Part shown: positions 27,201-36,781 of the stretch, one piece after another
Position numbering within the stretch: the stretch's first letter is position 1
Layout: each line of letters opens with the position of its first letter
Origin: an uncultured Shewanella sp.
GTDB taxonomy: Bacteria; Pseudomonadota; Gammaproteobacteria; Enterobacterales; Shewanellaceae
Direction: 5' to 3'
DNA length: 64,000 nt
NCBI RefSeq assembly: GCF_947501225.1
Contig: NZ_CANMUW010000002.1
Span: 1 to 64,000, forward strand
The notes under the pieces: generated by a model
What the model was told of the DNA's origin: nothing
Databases searched by the model: none
The model's input: only the letters and a program-made list of their open reading frames with translations
Translations under genes and position numbers: made by a program

Positions 27201-29061
27201 TCATTAAGAAATCAAGGATCCAATAGGTGGCCCCATCGGCGGTCTTAAGCTCATAGGGTCGTTCGTTGATCACTCTCAGACCGAAGTTTTCCAGCATTGG
27301 CAGAACATCAGAAAGATGAATAGGCTCATCTTTATGGAATAACTTCAAACGTACCTTACTGTTATTCAGCGCGGTTTCCTGAGGCTGATAGAAGAGCATC
27401 CCAAGTTGCAGATCATCGCCCAGCGCTTCCAGGTACTGAATATCGACGACAGCAGAGCTCGGTAGTACATCCTCTTTATAGCTACGGGGAAAGGCGTTGA
27501 TGTATCGCTTGCTAAGACTCTTACCTAACTCTTCACCCTGAGCGCTACTCAATGCATCGTTGAGCTTATCTTCCCAAGAGCGGGCAGCTTCAATTAAATT
27601 ATTTTCGATGGCAGCCACATCCACATCCATATTATTATTGTCGACTTTCACTATGTAATGAGTTCTGGCGAGCGTTGATTCTGAAAAGTAAGTGGTAAAC
27701 TCAACTTCCGATTCGCTGTTAAAATGCTGCCCCAGAATACGCTGAGTATCTTCACGCAGTTTGGTGTTATATCTGTCTTTAGAGACATAAACCAGACAAG
27801 AGAGGAAGCGGCCAAAACCATCCTTACGAACAAACAGCTTCAGCTTGTCTCTGTCCTGCATCTCCAGCACGCCATGTGCAACACGGGCCAACTGCTCCAC
27901 ATTCCCCTGGATAAGTTCATCACGGGGTAATGTCTCCAGAATGTGCATCAAGGCTTTATAGTCGTGAGAACTTGGGGTCAATCCTGAACGGTCCAGTACC
28001 CGTTGCACTTTTTCCGCTAACAGCGGGATCTCGCGAGGACTGCGGTTATAAAGATTTGAAACATACAGTCCTAAGAACCTGTCTTCCCCAATGACATTGC
28101 CCTTGTCGTCGAATATTTTAACACCGACGTAATCGACGTAGGCCGGACGATGGACCCGACTCTTCTCACTGCTCTTGGTCAGAACTAATAAGCTGTTATC
28201 CAGCGCCTCCCGACGCGCCCCTTCAGACAACTTGGAGAGCAGCAGCCCATTTTCATTTTTTGGCTTGCCGGGAATATTCATCAGTCCAAGGCTGGTAGAG
28301 GTATCTGGGATCAGCTCCAGATCTCCCTCGACCTTACGTAGGTCATACCTACGGTAGCCCAGAAGTGTAAAGTGATGGTCATTGAGGTACTTAAGAAAGT
28401 TTATCGCCTCTTCTTTCTCACTCTTATGCCCTGGATATGGACGTGTATCGAGCTCAGTAATGACATCATTTAATTTAGCAGACATGGAGTCCCAATCGTT
28501 TACCGACGCGGCCACATCACCTAAGACAGATTCGATCTCTTTTTCTAACTGTTTGATATCCTTGTCACTGCTCTGTCTATCGATCTCGATCAGGAACACG
28601 GCCACACGTTCAAACTTATCACTACCTTCATCACCATATTGAACCTGCGTGATCATCCCCTTTGTTCTTTTTATTGAAAGAGGTGTATGCAGAACGGCGT
28701 GGGCTGTGATCCCGATTCTGTTGAGCGCCATGCCGACAGAGTCGACAAGGAAAGGCATATCTGGATGGATAACTTCGATAATGGAGTGAGTCGATTGCCA
28801 GCCATGTTTAGACTGACTCGGGTTAAATACACGTATATGTGACTCACCCTTAGGAGTGACATTTGCGGCATTCCATAAACTTAATACCGCGCCATACAGG
28901 TCACTGTCATTACGGGCATTAAGGTCGTCTTTCGACATATGAGCATAAAGGCAAGCCGCAAGTTGCTCTACTTGTTTAGATTGAGTGTTGGGAACTTTTG
29001 AATGAATTAGGTTGACTACATTTTCCAGTAGTACTGAAGGCATTGCATCTTTCAAGGCCAT
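24217..29061 (-). CDS. gdhB: NAD-specific glutamate dehydrogenase, large (~180 kDa) type
   Basis: This converts glutamate to 2-oxoglutarate and ammonia with NAD, mainly for glutamate catabolism. At 1614 residues it belongs to the large L-GDH180 class, with long N-terminal ACT-like regulatory regions (to about 700), the catalytic core with RGGKVARGGLRWSDR and IVPVGAKGGFVCKQL (active lysine region), a Rossmann part (FGNGMLLSKH; IIGEGGNLGCTQ) and a long helical C-terminal region. AAGGAA lies 9 nt before ATG. It is a single-gene unit with a terminator at its end. Confidence 0.95.
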   Translation of the reverse strand: MALKDAMPSVLLENVVNLIHSKVPNTQSKQVEQLAACLYAHMSKDDLNARNDSDLYGAVLSLWNAANVTPKGESHIRVFNPSQSKHGWQSTHSIIEVIHPDMPFLVDSVGMALNRIGITAHAVLHTPLSIKRTKGMITQVQYGDEGSDKFERVAVFLIEIDRQSSDKDIKQLEKEIESVLGDVAASVNDWDSMSAKLNDVITELDTRPYPGHKSEKEEAINFLKYLNDHHFTLLGYRRYDLRKVEGDLELIPDTSTSLGLMNIPGKPKNENGLLLSKLSEGARREALDNSLLVLTKSSEKSRVHRPAYVDYVGVKIFDDKGNVIGEDRFLGLYVSNLYNRSPREIPLLAEKVQRVLDRSGLTPSSHDYKALMHILETLPRDELIQGNVEQLARVAHGVLEMQDRDKLKLFVRKDGFGRFLSCLVYVSKDRYNTKLREDTQRILGQHFNSESEVEFTTYFSESTLARTHYIVKVDNNNMDVDVAAIENNLIEAARSWEDKLNDALSSAQGEELGKSLSKRYINAFPRSYKEDVLPSSAVVDIQYLEALGDDLQLGMLFYQPQETALNNSKVRLKLFHKDEPIHLSDVLPMLENFGLRVINERPYELKTADGATYWILDFLMTVQGTSTESIADSQHRFQTALSEVWRKKLEDDGFNRLVLATGLGGREVSILRAYAKYMRQIDATFSQAYIEETFTNYPQIADLLVKMFIRKFNPKLKTRTLSKFVEQIDQRLEDVSSLDDDRIIRRYLDLINATLRTNFYQVSETGEEKGYLSFKFAPEEIPEMPRPLPKFEIFVYSPRVEGVHLRGGKVARGGLRWSDRREDFRTEVLGLVKAQQVKNTVIVPVGAKGGFVCKQLPTEGGREAFFTEGQECYRLFIRGLLDISDNIINGEIVPPANVVRHDEDDPYLVVAADKGTATFSDIANAISEEYNFWLGDAFASGGSNGYDHKKMGITARGAWESVKRHFREIGIDCQTTDFTCLAVGDMAGDVFGNGMLLSKHTRLVTAFNHMHIFIDPNPDAASSYEERQRLFDLPRSSWEDYNKELISKGGGIFLRSAKSIPLSPEMKKMLETKKASMTPTELLKELLKMKVDLIWNGGIGTYVKASNETHAEVGDRANDALRVNGDEVQARIIGEGGNLGCTQLGRIEYTSNGGRMNTDFVDNVGGVDCSDNEVNIKILLNALVADGEMTLKQRNRLLIEMTDEVGRIVLQDCKDQTRTISVTQVRGAEQLKEQIRFIHYLEKDGKLDRGLEFIPTDDELAERLANGKSLTRPELSVLVAYAKMVLKEQLLTPEITDDPFLSQLLIAYFPQQLQEKYSDRMAAHPLRAEIIATSLANELVNDLGLNFVQRMQDETGASVAEAAICYTMAREVFGLYDLTKEITSLNGIIPAVVQGEMLHQIRRNIRRACRWFLRHRNRNLTIEQTVAFYEPVFADLRANVHKYMVEDELEGLRSEIAALMKEGVTEDVATHVVNMSTLFSALDIAQIAEIEDKSVALIAETYFKLGARVELHWFLDQISAQPVANHWQALARAAFREELDWQQRSLSSVVLRACTSTCDAETIITQWIDSNQGLLERWFHMLADFKTSQIHEFAKFSVALRELNLLILHCEGQK

Positions 29062-29298
29062 GTTGCTGTTTCCTTAGGGTCTATGGCAGCGCTTTTATAA
29101 TTTTTTGGGATGCTTGTACAAATGACCGGGCCGGATAATGTGACCTAGGTCATGCGGGAAGTCTATTACTAAACCAGCCATTTTTCGAGTGTTATTTTAG
29201 TGGTTGAGCCTCTGCAAAACCAGTAATAGCGCTATTTTTATACTAAAGATGAGAAAACAATCGGCATTGCAGCGTAACTATGCAAACTTACGCCAATA
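29062..29298. promoter_or_regulatory. Region upstream of the glutamate dehydrogenase gene
   Basis: These 237 bp hold the promoter region of the minus-strand glutamate dehydrogenase gene. CCGGGCCGGATAATGTGACCTAGGTCAT near 29125-29152 contains a short palindrome TGACCTAGGTCA that could be an operator. No gene is seen. Confidence 0.4.
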
Positions 29299-29326
29299 AA
29301 AAAGGGAGCCGAAGCTCCCTCTATCC
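29299..29326 (-). terminator. Terminator of the DUF1302-DUF1329-YCF48-RND operon
   Basis: AAAAAAGGGAGC-CGAA-GCTCCCTCT: a 6-bp GGGAGC/GCTCCC stem with an A-run on the plus side (a U-run on the minus transcript), ending just before the stop of the RND gene at 29327. Confidence 0.85.
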
Positions 29327-31645
29327 CTATGACGCTTTGGGTTTTCGCCAGAAAAATGCCCCTATTGCAGGCAAAATAATTATGGCTCCCAACATATTTA
29401 CCAAAAACATAAATGTCAGCAGGATACCCATATCCATTTGAAACTTAAGTGCAGAGAAGAACCAGGTACTTACACCTATGGCTAATGTAAGGCCTGTGAA
29501 TATAACCGCACTTCCCCTTTCAACCAAGGCTTCATAATAAGCCTCCTGAACCGGCATACCATCCCTTAACCTGACCGCCATGGTAGAAAGAATATAGATA
29601 CCATAGTCGACACCTATGCCCACGCCTAAAGCGATCACCGGCAGAGTACTCACGGCCAGGCCGATATCCAGCTGTGTCATCAGTGCCTGAGCCAGAGTGG
29701 AGACCACATATAGCGGCAACACGACGGATACGGTTGCACGCAGGGATCTGAAGCTCAGCAAACAGAGAATAAATACTGCACCATACACATAGAGCATCAT
29801 AGGCAATTGTGCTTCGGCCACCGCCTCATTGGTTGCAGCCATAACCCCAACAGGGCCGGAAGCCAACTTAAACTTGAGTTTGTCCGAGTCCATCTGAGCC
29901 GAAAGCGCCTTAACTTTATCTATCACCACCTCGATGGTTTCGGCTTTATGATCCTTCAGGAACAGATATACCGGCATGACCGAGCAGTCACCATTTAACA
30001 GCCCCGAGGTGGTGGGTACCCGGCCAACGGCCTGTACCAGGCTCGCCGTCGTGCGCGGTAACACCTGCCACTTAGGGTTTCCTTCGTTGAAGCCCGCGTT
30101 CACCCGTTTTGCGACCGATGCCAGGCTAGCCGTGGACTCGACACCAGGTGTGTTACGAACCAACCACTCAAACTCATCGATCTCAGACAAGACGGAGTGA
30201 TAGGTACACGCCTCAGGAAATGCTTCTACTATCACTGTCATCACATCGGTTGTGATTGAAAACTTATCTGTTATGTAGAAAGTATCCTGATTGTATCGGG
30301 AATCGAAATGCAGCGCCGGAGCTCCCCCCTGCAGATCACCAACCTTCATCAAGCTGGCTTGATGAGCACCGAGTGCATATAGGCCTGTGGTAATAACCAG
30401 CACCCAAATAGCATATTTAGTGGTTGCAAATGCAGAGAGTCTCTTCCATATATGGTTGATTCCATCGTTGGAGGGATCGTGAGACCTTTTTGGTGGCGTC
30501 ACCTGAGTATATGAGATCACCAGAGGCAGCAAGATCAAGTTGGTTAAGATGATCACCCCGACTCCCAAAGAGGCCGATATTGCCAACTCACGGATAATGC
30601 CGATATCGATTGCAAGCAGGGTTAAAAAACCTATGGTATCGGACAGGAGTGCGATTCCGCCCGGGATCAACAAGCTTCTAAACGCCGATGCCGCCGCCGA
30701 TTTAGTTGACTTACCATCGGCAACACGACGCCTGACCGCGTTGATCATCTGCACACTGTGACTCACACCAATGGCAAAAACCAGAAATGGGATCAAAATT
30801 GACATAGGGTCTAAGCCAAAACCCAGAACGGTCAATAAACCCAGTTGCCAGATCACCGCAATTAAACTGCACCCCAGGGGCAATATGGTTAGCACGACTG
30901 ACTTGGAAAACAGGTATACCATGATTGCGGTGACAATGATCGCGATCAGGAAAAACAGCACGACCCCTTTGGCGCCATCGGCAACATCACCGGCCATCTT
31001 GGCAAAGCCTATGATATGGATCTTGATATCATCATTCTCATATTGCGTACGCAACTCCTGTTCGAGTTGCTCAGCAAACGCCAGGGTATCGAGAGGTTCG
31101 CCGGTTTGAGGATCAAAATCCATCAACTGAGCTGTCACCATAGCCGCTGAGTAATCTTCGGCAATGAGACGACCGACGATTCCCGCCTTTTCAATGTTAT
31201 TTCTGACAACGGCTAAGCCGCTACTGGTTGTGGAAAAATCTGCCGGGATCACCGGTCCCCCGGCAAACCCATCTTCCACCACCTCAGTGAATCGTGTCGA
31301 TGGCGAGAAGAGTGACTTCACCTGTGCCCTGTCGACACCCGGAATGAAAAACAGTTGATCATGCACATTCTTTAGCGCATCGAAGAAACGCTCGTTGAAG
31401 ATGTCGCCACTGCTATCTTCGACCGCAACCATAATACTGTTAGCACCACCAAACTGTTTCTGGTGCTTAAGGTAGGTCTGCATATAGCTATGATTAAGCG
31501 GAATATTTTTTATGAAAGCCGCATCCATCCTCAGGTTGCTGGCCTGAAAGGCTAAAAATACGGTTGCCGCAAGAAAAACAAGAATTACAAATGCTCTATG
31601 CCTGAATAGATAGGATTCAAGTCCATTTACCATTTTATCTAACAT
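29327..31645 (-). CDS. RND-superfamily (MMPL/Patched-like) transporter
   Basis: 772 residues with a membrane segment at ~19-35, a first large periplasmic loop, a block of five membrane segments with the acidic GFGLDPMSILIPFLVFAIGVSH motif, a second loop, and a second block with GVGIGVDYGIYILS. This two-block plan without the tripartite-pump docking features fits MMPL/HpnN-type exporters of lipids and other hydrophobic molecules, including those with sterol-sensing-like domains. It is the last gene of a four-gene operon, 16 nt after the YCF48-like gene. The substrate is unknown. Confidence 0.9.
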   Translation of the reverse strand: MLDKMVNGLESYLFRHRAFVILVFLAATVFLAFQASNLRMDAAFIKNIPLNHSYMQTYLKHQKQFGGANSIMVAVEDSSGDIFNERFFDALKNVHDQLFFIPGVDRAQVKSLFSPSTRFTEVVEDGFAGGPVIPADFSTTSSGLAVVRNNIEKAGIVGRLIAEDYSAAMVTAQLMDFDPQTGEPLDTLAFAEQLEQELRTQYENDDIKIHIIGFAKMAGDVADGAKGVVLFFLIAIIVTAIMVYLFSKSVVLTILPLGCSLIAVIWQLGLLTVLGFGLDPMSILIPFLVFAIGVSHSVQMINAVRRRVADGKSTKSAAASAFRSLLIPGGIALLSDTIGFLTLLAIDIGIIRELAISASLGVGVIILTNLILLPLVISYTQVTPPKRSHDPSNDGINHIWKRLSAFATTKYAIWVLVITTGLYALGAHQASLMKVGDLQGGAPALHFDSRYNQDTFYITDKFSITTDVMTVIVEAFPEACTYHSVLSEIDEFEWLVRNTPGVESTASLASVAKRVNAGFNEGNPKWQVLPRTTASLVQAVGRVPTTSGLLNGDCSVMPVYLFLKDHKAETIEVVIDKVKALSAQMDSDKLKFKLASGPVGVMAATNEAVAEAQLPMMLYVYGAVFILCLLSFRSLRATVSVVLPLYVVSTLAQALMTQLDIGLAVSTLPVIALGVGIGVDYGIYILSTMAVRLRDGMPVQEAYYEALVERGSAVIFTGLTLAIGVSTWFFSALKFQMDMGILLTFMFLVNMLGAIIILPAIGAFFWRKPKAS

Positions 31646-31661
31646 CTTTAGGATCCTATTA

Positions 31662-32687
31662 TTATTTTAATTCGAACAGGCCTTTGGTTCCTGCCACCCA
31701 AATATGTCCCTGTGGATCTTGATTTATAGCGACGAGGTTTTCTCCCTGACGCTGCTCGATTATCCGGCTCTCTCCGGCGACAGGCAGATCGATGATCACA
31801 CCGGCATTACCGACTAAAGTTAGCCCTCCGTCGTCGTTGGAGATAGCGCCATTAATTGTCGACTTCACAGGTAGCACCACCTCAGTCCAGCTGCCCATCT
31901 GCAGATCAGTTTGAAAGATATGCCCCCTGAGCCCCATCACGAATATGGCGCCGTTATTTTGAACGGCATTGAACATCGAACCTTCATAGGTGAAATCTAT
32001 TTTCTGCCACAACTTGCCATGATCATCTGAGATGGCGACTAACCCAAGCTCGCCAACCATGATGAGTCGTCCCGTTGTCATGGAAATAATTCGATTAAAG
32101 TGCGGCAGCAAGGTGCTGCGTTCGCTAAGATACAGGGCTTCATCCTCTGCCTTTAGCTCGGCCAGATAACTGACATCCTCCTCAAACAGTAACTCCTCAT
32201 GATATTCACTGTTCCAGCTGTCGCCGCCATCTGATGTTCTGTAAAACAAGCCATAGGCACCTATTGCGACGCCATTTGATTCATCGAAGAAGAAGATATC
32301 CATCAGAGGCTTCTCAATCTCCGGTGCCCCCATCTGTTTGTGCCAGGTAAGACCGGCATCTTTGGTATGAATAATGGTCGCGTCGTGGCCTACAGCCCAA
32401 CCAAGTTGAGGTGTAATGAAAAACGCCTTGGTCAGGTGCGCGTCGGTCGGCGTTGGCACCTGCTTCCATGGAACAGTTTTATCTGCGTCAAAAACGAAAA
32501 CATGTCCTCGTTCACCAACGGCTACCGTTGTCGTTCCATTTGTGGCGATGTCGAGGATGATTGACTCTAAGGCCAATGGCTGAATTTGACTACTTGAACC
32601 ATTTGTATCGCTTGCCATAGCACCGGCTTGAAATAAGAAGACAGCGATTAAACTAACAGAGACAAATCGAAGCATGCTAAACAACAT
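31662..32687 (-). CDS. YCF48/BNR-like beta-propeller exported protein
   Basis: 341 residues with a signal peptide (FVSVSLIAVFLFQAGAMA) and repeated sialidase-type Asp-box units (HTKDAGLTWHKQ, RTSDGGDSWNSE, ISDDHGKLWQKI), which make a beta-propeller like the photosystem II assembly factor YCF48. In non-photosynthetic bacteria such proteins are found beside RND transporters with DUF1302/DUF1329 partners; the molecular role is not settled. GGAAG lies 6-7 nt before ATG. It starts 57 nt after the DUF1329 gene. Confidence 0.88.
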   Translation of the reverse strand: MLFSMLRFVSVSLIAVFLFQAGAMASDTNGSSSQIQPLALESIILDIATNGTTTVAVGERGHVFVFDADKTVPWKQVPTPTDAHLTKAFFITPQLGWAVGHDATIIHTKDAGLTWHKQMGAPEIEKPLMDIFFFDESNGVAIGAYGLFYRTSDGGDSWNSEYHEELLFEEDVSYLAELKAEDEALYLSERSTLLPHFNRIISMTTGRLIMVGELGLVAISDDHGKLWQKIDFTYEGSMFNAVQNNGAIFVMGLRGHIFQTDLQMGSWTEVVLPVKSTINGAISNDDGGLTLVGNAGVIIDLPVAGESRIIEQRQGENLVAINQDPQGHIWVAGTKGLFELK

Positions 32688-32744
32688 ACAGACTTCCTTA
32701 AGAGATAGAGGGGTACCTGAGGTACCCCCTTTTGTTTGGGAGAA

Positions 32745-34109
32745 TTAACGAATACCGGCACGTCTTAATGCCGCAGGAGTAAAGTTAGCTTCACTCAGCT
32801 TGGCATCAAAATTATACATACGGCCTTCGTTGTCCAGCCCCATTGCTATATAACGGCGAGATTGAAGATCATGGAACACCTCGAGCGTACTCCAGTGTGT
32901 CGGTACTTCGTAATAGTTGATGGCATGTGCGAATGCGACACGATACAACTCATCACGATTATCGTAGATATCGGCAAGAGATACCTGCCAGGAGTCCTCA
33001 TCTATGTAGAAGGTACGTGTTTTATAGATATGGCGCATACCATCTTTTAGCTGAGCCTTAACTATCCAAACACGATGCTTCTCCCAACGAACAAATTCAG
33101 GGTTAACATGTCCGGGGTGAATGATCTGATCATATTTAAGCTTATCGGAATGCAGCTTGTAGTCATTATATGGAATATATACTTCCTGCTTACCGATCAA
33201 CTCCCAGTTATAGCGAACCGGTGAGCCGTTAAACATGTCAAAATCGTCCGTTGTTCTCAAGCCATCTGAGACCGAACCCGGCGTATCGAAAGCCACATTA
33301 GGCGCCTTTCTGACTCGGCGCTGGCCTGTATTGTAGGTCCATGCCTGACGAGGCAGTGCTTCTTGATCCATCGTCTCTTTTACAAGCAACGCCGTTCCGG
33401 CAAGTCGCGCCGGTTGCGTTACAACCTGCTTGAAATAGAACAGGGTATTTGAAGCGTTGAGTTTATCTAAGGTGATCTCCGGGCGTGAATACTGGAAACG
33501 GATCTCCTCGGCTGTTTCAACCAAAGTATAACTACCACTGGCTGTCGGTGCCGCCTGACTACGGGCCGTTTCAACATCGACACCACGGAAACGAAGCACA
33601 TGGTTCCAGATCACCTCTAAGCCATTCTTAGGCATGGGAAATGGCACGCCGATAGATGCGCCTTTTACACCATTACCGTCAGAAACCAGCTCGGCACGGG
33701 TCGCATTGGCTTTAGTCGCATCATAGACAAACTGAGGCACCGAAGCGGTACGGCGAGTCTGATAGACATTCATCTTGAAGGTATCAGGGTAAAGCTCGAA
33801 CAGCTTTCTCTGGCCGTCGGTCAGATGTGCCTTATATTGATCTTTATTGGCATTGGTGATGGTAAATTCTATCTTATCCTCAGGGAAAGGATCGGGATGA
33901 TGCATCCCCTTCTCATAGCCGGCAATGGCAGAGGTGATCCCGCCGTCCCAGGCTGGAATCGAACCATCCGCATTACCCGCCTTAACACCACCGAGCGGTG
34001 TTAACTCGGTTCCGAGCTTAGCAGCTTCAGCATCTGTAACTTTTGCCAATGCGGCAGGTGTAGTCAGCGCTAGTATCACAGACGCCGACAATATCCCAAG
34101 TTTATTCAT
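32745..34109 (-). CDS. DUF1329 exported protein
   Basis: 454 residues with a signal peptide (ILSASVILALTTPAALA, cut before KVTDAEA). The DUF1329 family resembles outer-membrane lipoprotein-sorting (LolB/LolA-like) beta folds; typical blocks include LTPLGGVKAGNADGSIPAWDGG and the repeated EVYIPYNDYKLHSDKL region. No lipobox cysteine is visible, so it is probably a soluble periplasmic protein. It starts 17 nt after the DUF1302 gene. A role in moving hydrophobic molecules with the RND partner is inference. Confidence 0.9.
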   Translation of the reverse strand: MNKLGILSASVILALTTPAALAKVTDAEAAKLGTELTPLGGVKAGNADGSIPAWDGGITSAIAGYEKGMHHPDPFPEDKIEFTITNANKDQYKAHLTDGQRKLFELYPDTFKMNVYQTRRTASVPQFVYDATKANATRAELVSDGNGVKGASIGVPFPMPKNGLEVIWNHVLRFRGVDVETARSQAAPTASGSYTLVETAEEIRFQYSRPEITLDKLNASNTLFYFKQVVTQPARLAGTALLVKETMDQEALPRQAWTYNTGQRRVRKAPNVAFDTPGSVSDGLRTTDDFDMFNGSPVRYNWELIGKQEVYIPYNDYKLHSDKLKYDQIIHPGHVNPEFVRWEKHRVWIVKAQLKDGMRHIYKTRTFYIDEDSWQVSLADIYDNRDELYRVAFAHAINYYEVPTHWSTLEVFHDLQSRRYIAMGLDNEGRMYNFDAKLSEANFTPAALRRAGIR

Positions 34110-34126
34110 TGTTATTGTCCTTGTGA

Positions 34127-36187
34127 TTAGATTGAGTACTTGATGTTGAACGACACATAGTCACGATCTGACATCTGGTTTGTCGTGCCTACACCACCGA
34201 AGAAGCTGTTATAGGAGAAGTCTGCTCCCCAACGACTCTGGTAATCGAAGTTCACACCTACCGAGACTGCTTTTTTACCCTCGGTAAACAGGAACATAGG
34301 ATCGGGCGTGATCCCCTTCACGTCGTGCGAGAAGATCACGCGGGGCGACATGTTGATCCCAGAGAACAGGTTGTTGTAATCCGCTTTGGCGACCAGACGA
34401 TAACCCCAGGCAAAATCGGTAGGGAATGGGTTGGTCTCGGGTCCGTTATGGACACCTTCGATAATGCCCGGCATATCCGGATTGCCACCTGAGCGAGCCG
34501 TGCCCGGGCCATTGAGTCTTAGCTCATCGAAACCTGGCATGTCGTGGATCCAGACACCGCCTATCTCGGCCAGCATAACCAGATTATCTGTGCCAAAGGT
34601 AGGACCAAACAGATGAGTAAAGGTCGCTTGAGCCTGAGTGGTGTCCAGACGTATATAGCCCTCGGCATACTCACCCGGGCCTACGTCATCGACATAGGAG
34701 GTATATTGTGAGATACCGTCAAAGTCAGGTCGGATACCGGCATTAGCCAACTGCTGTGGCATAGCGGCAAAGAGCAGCTCCACGTCATCTATCTGCAGCG
34801 GTTCATCCTGACGGTGAGCAATTTCACCGGCAACCGAGGTATCGCCTATCAAGGTGTTGAAGCTGAAGCCATAGAGTTTAATATCTTCAGGGTATTCGAT
34901 CTGCGCCTTGGAGAAGGTATCGAGTCCAAGCAAGAAGTCACGATCGACGCTTCCACCGGTGGCAGCGAGTGCACCGAGTTTAGCAAGATCTTTACCAATC
35001 GCCAGTTGACCGAAGTCGGCTGTTGTACCGCTAATCAAGGGTCTGCGGCTATGGTAGTTCATGTAGTAGAGGCCAAACTCGGTCTCCCACAGCTCCGGCG
35101 AGTAGTAACCCAGCTTGACACCATACTGGCCAGAATCGCTGGCACTTGCCTGATCTTGTACCAGTGTCGCCTTCGTCGGATAGGCTAAAGCTAATGCACC
35201 AAGCGTCGCATCGTCATAATTACCCGAGATAACCATCTGTGCCAGTTTATTGTATTCCGCCTCGAGGAACTCCAGATTCATATCCGGGTTTGCCTGGAAA
35301 CCTAACTGAGCATTCTGGCCATATCCGCCATAACCGGCGAAATCGTTGGTCGAGAAGTATGAGCCCGGTGTCGGTACCCATACCGGTTCCCAGTCATATT
35401 GATAGAAGGCTTCTACAGAAAGCTCATCTGTCATGCCAAATGATGCCCACACCATGCCCTGAGGTCTGAACGCTTCCTTAAGCTCTGCGCCCGGCGCATT
35501 GAGGATATTGAGATCGACAGGGTTAATCACACCGATACCGTGGGGGATCAAGGTACTCTCACCCCATGAGACAACCTGGTTACCGATACGGATAGAAAGT
35601 GGATTGGCCCCCTCGTTGAAGTCGAAGTCACCATAAACAAATGCATCGAGTAAGCGTATATCTTTACACTGTACTTTCGAGGCTTCAGAGTCCATACAGG
35701 GGTCATACTCTTTACCCGTTAACGGATCGCTGTAACCATAGTCGCCATTGTTGGCTTTCTGATCATAGAAATACATGCCACGGGCGAAGAGGCCGAAGTT
35801 TTTGTACTTGAGCGAAAGCTCGTGTAAACCCTTGAACACCATGGCCGTGGTATCGCCTTGAGAATAGAGCAGATTACTCAAGTCACCGTTACTGGAATAT
35901 GACCCGGGTTGAGCCCAAATCTCGGCGGAGGTATATTTCGTATTATTGAACGCTGAGTAGTTGGACCAATCAAATCTGGGATGGTTAACTTTACCAATAT
36001 GGTTATCCCAATCTCTCCCCTCGACCCGCCAACTCGCACCGGCTGACCAGGTTGAATCGAATGTTCCTTGCACTTCGCCCCAATCAAAAGATACTGCATT
36101 GGCGCTGGAAGTCACTCCCATACTCAGCGCCGCAACGATCCCCAAAGCAAGCGTCGACTTGTTAAAGCCGTTTATAACCTTTTTCAT
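34127..36187 (-). CDS. DUF1302 outer-membrane-type protein
   Basis: 686 residues with a signal peptide (LALGIVAALSMGVTSSANA) and a body of alternating aromatic/polar strands, ending VSFNIKYSI, as in a beta-barrel with a hydrophobic C-terminal strand. DUF1302 proteins are large predicted outer-membrane proteins nearly always paired with DUF1329. It leads the operon DUF1302-DUF1329-YCF48-RND. The start of the mature part (VSFDWGEVQGTFDSTWSAG) is the family's usual opening. Confidence 0.9.
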   Translation of the reverse strand: MKKVINGFNKSTLALGIVAALSMGVTSSANAVSFDWGEVQGTFDSTWSAGASWRVEGRDWDNHIGKVNHPRFDWSNYSAFNNTKYTSAEIWAQPGSYSSNGDLSNLLYSQGDTTAMVFKGLHELSLKYKNFGLFARGMYFYDQKANNGDYGYSDPLTGKEYDPCMDSEASKVQCKDIRLLDAFVYGDFDFNEGANPLSIRIGNQVVSWGESTLIPHGIGVINPVDLNILNAPGAELKEAFRPQGMVWASFGMTDELSVEAFYQYDWEPVWVPTPGSYFSTNDFAGYGGYGQNAQLGFQANPDMNLEFLEAEYNKLAQMVISGNYDDATLGALALAYPTKATLVQDQASASDSGQYGVKLGYYSPELWETEFGLYYMNYHSRRPLISGTTADFGQLAIGKDLAKLGALAATGGSVDRDFLLGLDTFSKAQIEYPEDIKLYGFSFNTLIGDTSVAGEIAHRQDEPLQIDDVELLFAAMPQQLANAGIRPDFDGISQYTSYVDDVGPGEYAEGYIRLDTTQAQATFTHLFGPTFGTDNLVMLAEIGGVWIHDMPGFDELRLNGPGTARSGGNPDMPGIIEGVHNGPETNPFPTDFAWGYRLVAKADYNNLFSGINMSPRVIFSHDVKGITPDPMFLFTEGKKAVSVGVNFDYQSRWGADFSYNSFFGGVGTTNQMSDRDYVSFNIKYSI

Positions 36188-36515
36188 TTTAGCTTCTCTC
36201 CATAACCTGCTGGATTCTTGTTATAGGAATTGATAACCAACATCTTGTTAGCTTACAGGTAACACCATTGTTACAGCATTTACATCTGATGAGCAAGACA
36301 CAATGAGAGAAAATCTTCTAAAGATTTAAGTAGTTTAGCTGGAAATAAAACAATATTTTAAACGCTTGATTTAAATTCATCGCATTGGGAGAGTGTGCTT
36401 TGCGAAGGTGAAATAAAAAAAACAGGAATAACAGTAGATTAGATGAAAATAATTACGACTGTTTGGCAGCAGGATACCAATCAGTCGTTTGAAGTAATTA
36501 CTCTAGCCGAGAGAG
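36188..36515. promoter_or_regulatory. Region upstream of the DUF1302 operon
   Basis: 328 bp, A+T-rich, between the operon's first gene and the DUF2835 gene; both are on the minus strand, so it holds the operon promoter and the 3' flank of the DUF2835 gene. I see no gene or clear terminator. Confidence 0.4.
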
Positions 36516-36731
36516 TTAAATTTTCTGCAAGGAAACCAACTCCCCTTTATCGGTAAGCTCTAATTTAAAATCACCTTGCACACCCGAACGTGTGAGAAAT
36601 TGACGAAAGTGACGTCCATTAATCCAAAGTTTCCTTCCCTGGCTGTCGTGAACCTCTACTTTATCGACATGCCCCTGATAGTATCTTTGAAATTCATGGA
36701 AACTGACATTGATTGAAAAGTAAAAAATCAT
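36516..36731 (-). CDS. DUF2835 small protein
   Basis: 71 residues, matching the DUF2835 family of small gammaproteobacterial proteins: FSINVSFHEFQRYYQG, then VEVHDSQGRKLWINGRHFR and FKLELTDKGELVSLQ. It is compact, without signal peptide or membrane segment, and has no assigned function. It stands 120 bp after pepN and its terminator on the same strand, the usual position in Shewanella-like genomes. Confidence 0.85.
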   Translation of the reverse strand: MIFYFSINVSFHEFQRYYQGHVDKVEVHDSQGRKLWINGRHFRQFLTRSGVQGDFKLELTDKGELVSLQKI

Positions 36732-36781
36732 ATTCTTAAACTAAGGTAATAGGAACACTTAACAAACTGCAATAAAGTGTT

